NCBI GenBank assembly: GCA_903813345.2
Contig: CAIIXF020000005.1
Coordinates: forward strand, 41,953,394-42,013,393
Source: Owenia fusiformis
Taxonomy: Eukaryota > Annelida > Polychaeta > Sabellida > Oweniidae
Length of the DNA stretch: 60,000 nt
Direction of reading: 5' to 3'
In this document: in pieces, positions 23,201 to 35,200 of the stretch
Layout: every line of letters starts with the position of its first letter
Position numbering within the stretch: the stretch's first letter is position 1
The notes under the pieces: generated by a model
Databases searched by the model: none
What the model was told of the DNA's origin: nothing
What the model saw: the letters and a program-made list of their open reading frames with translations, nothing else
Program-made: the position numbers and the translations under genes

Positions 23201-26200
23201 AATACATCTCCTTTGAATGAAGATATTCCTTCAGAAACAATAGAAGAAACCGCTTCTGAATCACTTGATCAGGAAGTAACAGTAACAGTTAACACCATGT
23301 CAAAACTAGGAAAACTCAATCTCATATCATTAAGCAAGAAAGCCCCTGGAACTCAGCAATCAGCTGAAAAGCAAGCAACTACCACCTTTGGGGCAACATT
23401 AGGAACGCTCAGCTTCATGCAACAAAAATCTCAGAAAAAGCCTGAAATAGCCACTGCTGAATCACAACCACTTAACAAGCCAGGAGCTCGGTCAAATGAA
23501 GAATCAACACCAACATTCAAACCAAAATTAGGTAAGCTACATTTTGCTAAAAGAAGTGGCCCCCTTGTGAAACCAAAAGATAAACAAAAGTCTAGAACTT
23601 GTGAAAGTGATGTTGTGGAAAATGAGGATAGTGAGATAGAGAATAAAGCCCCTTCCAGCAAAGTATTTGGACCAAAACTGGGAAGATTGAGTTTTGTGAG
23701 GAGTACTCCCCAAGATAGAAAACCAGGGAATGGTTTTTCAAAATCAAGATCCCCACTTACTATTACTCAGGAACCTGTAAAAATTCCGAATCAAGGTCTG
23801 ACTAAACCCGTTTACGTCCCTCAGAAATATGTCGATGAGCATGATCTAATATATTTGAAGAATCATCAAAAGACAGGGGAATTGGCTAAGCACTTACCAG
23901 CATTGTCAAAACTGACCGTTCATTACAAGAGAAATGTTCCTTTTAAAAATACTGTACTTGATGACTGGCTCTTTACAAAAAGTTGCCTGACAGATAGAGA
24001 GACAAGAATAGCATTAGCAAGGAGGTATGTACAGGAATTCTTTCAGAACGCACAGTTTGATTCACCAGAACTTTGCATCTCATCTCGCCTTCAGAACCTG
24101 AAATTACTTCATGATGCCTACTTAATAGCACCTATTCCAACAACAAATGTTGTCGTTAACATGGTTGTTTCACAGTCTAAAAATGGAATGGATTTAGCAT
24201 CTGCTTTGCGTAGACATTCACAGTCTGCTAATGATGAAGATCAAGAGAATCAGCCAGAGACTTCAGAAGGAGGACGTGCAAACACAGCTACCACTGTAGA
24301 TGATGTTTTGATGAATTTCCAGTCTGAATTGACTAGTATATTGACCGAATGTGGATTGGAAACAAAACCAACTGATCGGAAACCAGAGAAGGAATCTGAG
24401 AAACCACAACCAAAAAATACAACTGACCGAACAGTTGATGATGCGATGAAAGACTTCTATGGTAGTCTTGATGGTATGCTTAATAGCTTACTCAGGCCTC
24501 CAAGGCGTGATAAACCTAGGAAGAAAATAAAAAAGAAACCCACTGAAAGTAAAGCTGAAAGTACAAGCATGCAAAAACCTGAAAGAACAACTGCTACTGT
24601 GGAAACTGTGGTGCCAGAGAAAATTGCTCAGAAATTAACCTCTGAAATTACAAGATCAAAGGTGGTCACAAAACCAAAGGAAAAACCATCTGAAGATTCA
24701 GTGAATACAAAGTGTGAATCACATACTGATGTGCAACTTAAGCCTGTCAAATCACCCAAGAAAAAATCTGATTCAAATTCTGAGTCGCCAATAAAGGAGG
24801 CTTATTTATTTCCCATTGTTCCTGGAATTGATGTGAGTAAGATTCATTCAACTGATGTATTACCCAAAGTAGCTGAAATTCCAAAGTCTAAATCTTTTGA
24901 TGAAGATATTGATGCCGAAGATGACACTGATTCTGATTCTTCTGACAGTGAAAGTGATTTAAGTGAACCTGATGATAAGAAAGGAGATGCAATTGAGCCA
25001 AAAACCAGAAATTATAGACAAAGAGAGAAATCGCAGGATAAAAAGACTAAAAAGCATAAAAAATTAAAGAAACACAGGAAGAAAGAAAAGAAGAAAAAGC
25101 ATAAACACCGACATAAAAAGAAGAAAATACCAACAGAAAAGGCAGAAATTGATGCAATGGTAGCAAAATCACTTGGTGATATGTTTGGCAAAACTAAAGT
25201 TGCTAAAGTACCAGACTTATCACTCCTCAATGTTGACATGACTTATTCTGGTGTTGCTCCTCCAACATCATTAAATAACCAAGACCAAAATGTTAAAACT
25301 TTAAAACCTGAAAAAGATATAATTCAAGACCAAAAACAAGAGGAATCTATTGTAGATGAGGAGGACTCTTATTGTCCATTTAGTCCAACTGCTTCACCTG
25401 AGCGAAACAAGATCGAGGAAAGTGTTAGTTTTCCCAAAGGTACTACTTCAAAATATACTGAATCCAAAACAAAACCAAAACATAGTGATGGGGAGCTTGT
25501 AAAATCTCAAGGCATTGAAAAGGCAAAGGTAGATAGGAAGACTGAAGTGATGCATAGCTCTAGAAATGACAATTCAGTAAAAGTGACAGAGCCTAGAAAA
25601 AATGAAGAGCCACTTCAAAAATCTAAAAAAGATCCTGTAAAGGAGTTGATTTTTACTGAAAAAATAAAGGTTACAATTCAAAATACTAATGCCAGAAATG
25701 ATATGAATGATACTAAAACTGCAGATGAGACAAACAAAGAGCCTTCTAAGTTGATTAAACCTGTACAGAAAAAGTTGTTAAAGCTTGTTGACCTTGGTGA
25801 GGAACCAGAATCTTCTAGGTCAAGGTTCACACGACAAGTGTCATCTGAGGTAACTAAAAATTTCTTTGAGAAAGATTCACCTCCAAGAGCAAATTCAGGC
25901 CAGGAAAAAAATGTCCAAGAAAAAAGCCAAACCACGAAATATTTCTCTGAGGAAAAAACACAGCCAAGAGCTACGTCAAAGCATGCGCATATTGTTGAAG
26001 AAAAAGATTCTGCTGCTTCTACAAAAGATGGCCTCCAGAAGAAATTGCTACATGAAGATACCTCAAAATATGGGAAAGAAAACAAACAAACTGATGATGT
26101 ATCATATGATACTAAAGGACAAGCAACAACGGAGGACCAGAATAAAAAACATATGAGATCACCTCAGCAATTTATAGACATGTCAAAGACAACTGTATTA

Positions 26201-29200
26201 CAAGCTTCTTCAGATGAAAAATCAAATATTGGTGATTTTGACAGTCACAAGAAAAGGTATAGAGATGATAGTCCATCTCAAAGAGAAGATCGAGATGCTT
26301 TCTCACAAAAGAGAAGATTTCGTGAGGAACCACCAGAACCACGTGATAGGGATCATAGTCCTAGAAGAAGGTTTCATGAAGAGCCACCAGAGAGATACAC
26401 AAGAGATACAAGCCCACACAGAAGAAGACTCCGAGAAGATACATTAGATAGCAGAGAGAGACATAGAGACGTCAGTCCCAGAAGAAGATTCAGAGAAGAT
26501 GTACAAGATACTCGAGATAAGGATATTAGGGAAAATAGTCCATCAAGGAGAAGGTATAGAGATGACATCTCGCCAAGAAGAAAGCCATATAGAGATGACA
26601 GATATGACAGCCATAGAGAGAGTCAATATGAATGGAATAGAGATGACAGATATGAAGGTCACAGAGATGACTGGAACAGAGATGGGCTATATGAACGGAG
26701 TAGAGATAGTCGACATGAGCGTAGTAGAGATGACAACAGATATAAAGATGAAAAGTATAAAAGAACAGAACGAGACTTCAGAGATGAACGTGACAGGAGA
26801 TATCGATATGAAGGAAGTAGGAGATCAACAACCAAAAGTGAATCTGAAAAAGAAATAGATATAGCCATGCCTGCAGTTCCATCTGGTATGCAATACTATG
26901 GATATTATAGCTTGTCAGAAAAACAGCCTAAACAAATGTACAAATGTACATCTGAATTTAAAAGCAAAATGATTCGACCCACATCTTGTTTTCATTTAGC
27001 TCTTTCTGTAGCTCGAAAAGATATAATGCAAGAAGTTGAAAAACAGCAGGATCCCCTCAAAGAAACAATTAAAGAAAGGATTAGTGAGGAAGCAGATGTG
27101 AGTGCCCTCCAGACTCAAGTTGGTGATACATTACAGGAAACTGGATCTAATGAAGAAGTCAATGAATATGGTAGCAATAGTGAACTCAGTCAACAAACCA
27201 CAACAAGTGTAGACTTCACAGCTTCTTCACATATGCCTGTAGTAAATGAATATGGGACAGCTCTGGAAAGTAATCTGACAGAGGATGATGAAAATATCAA
27301 TGAATACGGTACAAAAGTTGGGAAGACTCTGGAAAGTAAATTGACAGAAGATAATCATAAAATCAATGAATATGGTACAAAAATTAATGAAGTTCAAGAT
27401 TCAGAAATCACAAAGCAGTCTGCTCAAAATGAAAATAAGGATACCTCCAAAATGGATGAAGCTGTTACTTCTGAATGTAAAGATCAAAATAAAGAGGAAC
27501 TCCTTCTTACTCCTAATGTGAAAGGTCCTGAAAATCAGCAAAAAGAAATAAGTTCTGAAGGGAAGAAAGATGATGATAAAGGGAACATATTTGAAATATT
27601 CCAAACAGCGGAAGTTGGACCTGAAACAACTGCACCAAATACTTCAAGCTCCAAACCTGAAATAAATGATGTTCTTGAAATTGAAGCTCCTAATGATGAT
27701 TTTGATGAAGAGATGGAAACAAGTCACATTGCAGAAACTGAATATGACAGTGTGCAAGAAGATACAGCGAGCAAAAAGATAAGTGGTCCAACTCCTGAGC
27801 AACTATCTAAGCTTCAGGAACTTGTTCAAAGTATGGCTAAACCTGGGCCTAAAACAGAGCAAATTGAAAAGGAGAAAAAGAAAACTGCTGCCAAAAAGCC
27901 TAGTTTACTTACCAAGGCTTTTAAACAAGCATTAATGACAAAGAAACAAAATGTTGAGACAGCAAGGGCAACAGCAATTCTAAAATCTATAAAAGAGAGG
28001 GCAAAGGAATCTGTTAAGGCCAAAGTACAACCAGAACTTCAAATTAAGAAACCATCTGTACCAATTGAGGATGCATATGAAGCGGAGGCATATGAAAATG
28101 AAGAATTTGAAGTGGCCAAACCGGGTGCCCTTCCTAAAGTTAGTAAACCAGTAATCTTATTTAAACCACCGCCTATGGACTTGAATAATGCCAAAGATGT
28201 CAGAGAGCGATACCATCAAGCTTTGGTTAATAAAGAAATAATAGTCCCTCCAATTCCTGAAATTGGTTATCACACAAACTATGAGAATAGACAGCGACAA
28301 AAGATGGAAGAGGGTGATGTCCTTGTATTGCATGACTTGTTCTACAAGAAGAAAATTGTTGGAAAAACTGGAGCTATCATTGATAGTGATTTGACTGATA
28401 TAACTGTTGTTGAATCACTTAAACTGTTTGTTCAGTTTACTGGAAAGATTTGTGAAGATTCTGATGTTGTACAACAAAAGAATGACTTTCTTAACTATGT
28501 TCTCTCTCCATTTAAAGACCAGACTAAGAAGTTTAACGATTCTCACTTAAGTGCTTTATCACCGATTGTCAACTCACTATACAAAAACAGAAAGGCGAGA
28601 AAACCATCGATGAAGCCCAGCAGAAAAAGAAAGATAAGGGTACTGAAACAGGTGAAAAAGGTGGCAATTAGTCGGCAGAAAAAATCAGAAAAAATCATTT
28701 TGCCTCAACTTCAAAGTAAAGCCCCACAGCAAGTAAAAGATTTGGCAAAGCCAGTTATTCAGGATACACATATCCCAGTGTCTGGAGTAAAAGATCAGAA
28801 ACAAGTAGTGGATCAGGTGCCTAAGGTAAAACAGCAACTACCAACAGAAGAACACCATATACCAACTGGTATTAAACCAATTACAGAAGAACAAACACAA
28901 TCTGGAGATCTTAAACATATAGAAACTGAGGTGTCGATGGAGAAAAAGGTTAAACTGACCGAAGTACCAAATGAAAGTGTAAAGGATATCCAATCGGAAA
29001 ACACAGAAAAAACAACTTTGGAAATAAAAATTGCAAATGAGGAACAGTTGATTAAAGAACAAGAAGAATTGACATTGGAACAAGAAGAGTTAATAGCAAG
29101 ACTCACTAAGAAATCAATATTTCTGCCTACAGATTCAAAGGAAGCTCTTCCTCAAATTCAATCTGTTGAACCATCCAAAAGAAAACAGGATGATCAGTTT

Positions 29201-32200
29201 GGTGATGATAGGAAGAAACCTAAAATGGATATTCCTGTTGATAAAAGCATTGAGAGTATGAATGATGATGCTGTTGTGCCACCTTTGAAGCCTGGGCTGT
29301 CAAGAGAGAGATCAGACTCGCCTAAGCCTAAAGATAGGAAAAGGAAGAAAATTGAAAAAATGGATGAAATGAGCAGCAAGGTAATTGCAGGTCTAGTTGA
29401 TGAAATAGATGATGAACACCATCTTGAAAGTAAACAAAGCACTGATGATGCGAAGAAAAGAAAAATGGAAGAGGATTCTGGAACAGAAAATCTACCTAAA
29501 ATAACTGAGGCTAAAGCTGATGTGCGAATGGAAGTAGATGCCTTGCCAGATATTAGTAAAGCTGTGGCTTCGCGATCGCCAGTTAAAACAGCAAACATAC
29601 CTCTTCCTGTTCCTAGAGCTGCTGAACTTATGCAGAAATCTGATGCCTTAAAGCAGAGTGAAAGTACAGTGGAGCAACCCAAGACAATGGAACCAACAAA
29701 TGTGGATAAGCCAGTCAGTAGATGGGATAAAGTGACCAAGAAACCCATAGTGCTTGAAATTGGTAAACCAACAGATTTGTCGAAAAAAACTCAGATTGTT
29801 GAGAAAATAGTCGCTGTAAAAACAAAAGAGAAATCTGCATCACCAGAAAAAGAAGAGACGTCAGTCTCTAAAATCCCTCAGTTCATTATTCAAAAGGTTT
29901 CTCAACCTGTTGTGAATCCTGGTACCATTGGATGTTTCCCATATCCAAGTGCATCTCCTGCTACCAAGGAACCCAAATCAGACCCAGCACCAAATATACC
30001 AGTGCCCTCTTATTATGATACTAGTATCTCAGGTCAATATTCGACAACATTGTCATATACAACATCTGCTGGAGCACCTTCAGGGGAAGCAGTAAAACCA
30101 GACTCAACATCTAAAACATCTACTGCAAAACCTTTCTTTATTGGAAAAATGAAGAAATTTTCATCCGCAAAGGAAACCGCAGATGCAACCAAAGCTGGTG
30201 AGAAAGCTGAAACAGTTGCAGAGAATGAAGCACCTCCCCCACCTCCACCTGAGGATAAACTGGATGCACCAGTACCTCCAATTCCTGAGCCTCCTCCTCC
30301 TCTACCAGAAGACATACCTAAACCAACACAGTATTCATCCAAACCTGTGGCATATAGCTCCAAGCCTGTGGCATACACCACCAGCCAATCTTCAGTTAAA
30401 CCTCCCGAGCCTCCACCGGCCAAAATCAGCCTCTCTACGTTAGACTCTGCTACAGAGGAGGCTGTCAACCAGCAAGCAGCAAATGCTAAAGCCTGGCAAG
30501 AGTACTGGAAGAAACAGCAAGATGGAACACCAGCTTCGAGCTCTGAAACTGAAGCAGGTGCTACACCCTGGACTGCTGAGCAACAGCAATGGGCAAGTCA
30601 ATATGGATATGACCAATACAATCAGTATAGTCAAGGAGATCAGCAAGGAAACTGGCAAAATTATTGGTATGGTCAGGGCTATAACTATCCTCAGGGTGGA
30701 TCTGGATATGATCAGTATTCTGATCCAAACCAATGCCAAGGTGGCCCACCCCCTGGGCCATGGATGGGTATAGAGGGACACCCACCACCTCCACCCTTTG
30801 GTGCACCACCACCCCCTTGGGGAATGCCACCCCCACCCTGGGGACAATGGGGACCACCACCTCCACAAGGACAATGGGGCGAGGGATATAATAATGATTA
30901 TGAGCAGGATAACAGACCAAGTGGAGACTGGATGCCTACTGCAGAGAGGATGAAAGACCTCAAAGTAACTAAGGTAAGAAGACTACGTATAACTACATCC
31001 ATTTAAGTAATATAACTAGTATAAGTACATTTTGTAATATGTTTGTTTCTATTGCTCAGGCTTCATCTGAAAACTTCAAAACATTTATTTTTCATTTCAT
31101 ATATTCCAGGTTTCTCCAAGGGATGGAACATGTATGTATGTGCATAACAAAGACAAGGCAAAGTGCAAGAGTGTACATGTAAGTGTCATTTTGGATATAT
31201 TCAAATTTCCAATCAATATTGATTACCAGAATAATTGTTTTTAAAATTAGAATGAAGTAACATGGTTAGCATAAAATCTAATATTTGATATGGAATGGTT
31301 AATTAAACACTTAAAGATGTGTTCTGGTGGTGAGTGCTTGATGTGCAGTGTGTACATTCCCAATGACTACTATTGATACATAATACTTTGCAGCGGTTCC
31401 TGCTGTTCATGGGTGCTAAGGACTTTGACCCATACTCACCCACACTACTGAAGGCCATCAGGAAGGTGGAAGCCATAGTGCTGATCCACAAGGACGACAA
31501 AGACCTCATCCACACAGTGCCTAACCTGGTGCAGTTGAAGCAAGACCCTGGTATACAATTCTTATCATACAATGATGTCATTGATGTGAAAGAGAAGAGC
31601 TATCTGCCTATATTGGAGAAAGGAGGAATTGCAATGTTGGATAATGAGGTGTTATTCTCAACTCCACCTGGTATGTAATTGTAATACATATTATTAGATA
31701 TAGCACGCTTCTATACTTTCCCATTGACTACAATACAAATGCTTCACTAGGTAGCCCAGATTCAAAGGCTAGGATACAAGACATGAGTGTATTAAATCTC
31801 CCACAACTCATTGAGTCTTGTGATCAAATTCTTTAATTCATACTGCAAAAGAATTTTATAGTATTCTACAATGAAGAAACCCTGGAAACAGGTTATTTAA
31901 AAAGATTATTTTTCAGTGGAGTCATTAATCTTGACAATCTGAAAATTACGTTGTTGAATTCTCATACAGTAATTGAGATCTACACAGGGCCTTTAAGTCA
32001 ACATCCATCATATTTCATGTGTTTGTTTCAGAATCACTTCAGACTTTGTGCGACTACTTTGAGTCCCAGACCTGGAAGGAGGGCACAAACTGGTGCATCA
32101 AAGTACACGCTCACACCATGCTAAAGCTGCAGAAATTAAAGTATGTATAAAACATGAATAATAGGTGTACATGATCTTGGTTTTATTAGCATTAGTTACA

Positions 32201-35200
32201 TTGAATCACAAAACCAGATTGCCCATTGTACTCAGACAATGTAAGACACCCCTTTTTATACACAGTAGAACTTGAAATGATTTTTAACATCTCTCTTTGA
32301 TTTAAATTGGCACAATCTCAAAGAACTCATAAAAATTAAAATACATTTGATTATCATCTTTGTGTAAACTTTAATGAACGATGATGACACAAGATTCTTT
32401 TTATGTCCCCACCACATAGTGTGGGGCCATATTGTCGGCCTAGGCGCGTCCGTCTGTCTGTCCGTCTGTCTGTCCGTCTGTCTGTCCGTCCGTACGTCCG
32501 GCAGTTTTCTCCAAAACTGCTACAGATATCATCTTCAAATTTTCAGGGATAACTTATGAGTGCATACAGATGTGGATGAAAAAAAATTAACTCGATACCT
32601 ACTTCCTGTCGGCCATTTTGAAGTCAAATGCTAAAATCCTTGTCTGCAAACTTTAAGAAAAACAGCTTCACAGTTGCTTTTAAAACTTTAATATCTTGTT
32701 CAGCTCACTTCATTCTAGATCTGATTAGGTTTTAGACCTGTTAGCTCAGTCATGTCAGCCATTTTGAATGTTTTAGAAAAGTAAGCGCACAATAATACTT
32801 TGTATCATATTGAATGGTGTTTTTCAGTTTTTACTTAAACTATTTCGTAGCTTTATAAATAATTTCAGGTGTACTTTGTTGTAAAAGCCTATGTTATTGT
32901 TAACAGTAGTTATATGTGATAATTTTGTAAAAAGACTAGGCGCGTCCGTCTGTCTGTCCGTCTGTCTGTCCGTCCGTACGTCCGGCAGTTTTCTCCAAAA
33001 CTGCTACAGATATCATCTTCAAATTTTCAGGGATAACTTATGAGTGCATACAGATGTGGATGAAAAAAAATTAACTCGATACCTACTTCCTGTCGGCCAT
33101 TTTGAAGTCAAATGCTAAAATCCTTGTCTGCAAACTTTAAGAAAAACAGCTTCACAGTTGCTTTTAAAACTTTAATATCTTGTTCAGCTCACTTCATTCT
33201 AGATCTGATTAGGTTTTAGACCTGTTAGCTCAGTCATGTCAGCCATTTTGAATGTTTTAGAAAAGTAAGCGCACAATAATACTTTGTATCATATTGAATG
33301 GTGTTTTTCAGTTTTTACTTAAACTATTTCGTAGCTTTATAAATAATTTCAGGTGTACTTTGTTGTAAAAGCCTATGTTATTGTTAACAGTAGTTATATG
33401 TGATAATTTTGTAAAAAGAAATCAGCAGAAACTCATAATCACTTTTTTATTGTCGGCCATTTTGGATTTTTCCGTCCTAAAACTTGTCTGTAAAGTCTTG
33501 TCTACGCGTTTCCAGGTCAACCGTTTGGTAGATCAATTTCAAATTTTCAGGGATGATTCTTAGTATGAAAATCTAGATCTGATTAGTTTTTGGGCATTCT
33601 GGGTAAATGTCAAGGCAGCCATTTTGGATTTTCCGTCCTAAAATCTTGTCTGTAAAGTCTTGTCTACGCATTTTCAGGTGAACCGTTTGGTAGATCAATT
33701 TCAAATTTTCAGGGATGATTCTCAGTATGAAAATCTAGATCTGATAAGATTTTGGGCATTCTGGTTAAATGTCAAGGCAGCCATTTTGGATTTTCCGTCC
33801 TAAAATCTCGTCTGTAAAGTCTTGTCTACGCATTTCCAGGTGATCCGTTTGGTAGATCAATTTGAAATTTTCAGGGATGATTCTCAGTATGAAAATCTAG
33901 ATCTCATCAGTTTTTTGGCATTCTGGATAAATGTCAAGGCAGCCATTTTGGATTTTCCGTCTTAAAATCTTGTCTGTAAAGTCTTGTTTACGCGTTTTTA
34001 GGTGAACCGTTTGGTAGATCAATTTCAAATTTTCATGGATGATTCTTAGTATGAAAATCTAGATCTGATTAGTTTTTGGGCATTCTGGATAAATGTCAAG
34101 GCAGCCATTTTGGATTTTCTGTCCTCAAATCTTGTCTGTAAAGTCTTGTTTACATGTTTTCTGGTTAACTGTGTGACGGATCAATTTCAAATTTTCAGGG
34201 GTGGTTCTTAGTATAAAAATCTAGAACTGACTAATTTTTTTGCATTCTGGGTAAATTTTAAGGTGGCCATTTTGGATTTTCCGTCCTCAAATTGTGTCGG
34301 TAAAGTCTTGTCTACTCATTTTTAGGATAACCATTTGTGTTCTTGTTGTCATATAATATCAAAGCTTGAAAATTGCTTTTATTTGGGCTTACTTAACAAT
34401 GTTAATACAGACACACACATATATATTGCAGGATGGATAGCAACCCTGCTATGGCAGCTGCCAACAAGCATGCTGAGGAGACTCTTGCCATCATTAAGCT
34501 TTATAAGGATGTAGGCGTTGTTGACATCATGGTGAAACACGACTGTGACAAACATCGTAAATCCTACCTAGAGGCACAAGATTACCTCCACTGTTACACA
34601 CATATCCAAAATGAAAATATCAAAATTGCTCGTCATCATATACTCATATCAGGTAAAGAATTTAACTGAGATTTAAGCAGATTAAATTAAGCATTGACTG
34701 TGAATTAAAGAACTGCATATTTGTGTAGATACAAAATGGTTAATGTTGTGACTTATTTAACTCTCAAGTGACTTAGTCTGTTAGTCACAAATATATCTTA
34801 AACGTACAACTTTTTGACATAGATTACTGGCATAGAAATATCTGTCCCAGACTCCAGTCTTGTTCCTCCATTTTAGTGAACTCATCTTTTGTTGTTCATA
34901 TTTCTAAGATATAAATGAACCATAAAATACATGTGCTACATCTGTACTATTGAGTCAGTTAAGAAAAGGGACTACATCAAAGCTCACACTTCATGAATAA
35001 CCCTTTTATGTACTGTATACACTTAGCATTCCCATAAGTCTAGATTTAAGGTAATAATCACCCATGTTTGTATTTCAGATATAGATCCTAGTAGTGTCAG
35101 TGGTCAGATGTTCCTACACAATGGTATAGACATCCAAACATTCTCATCGTTCTGTAAGAAGTATGCCAAACTGGATGTTCTTGTCTTGCCACAATCCGTA

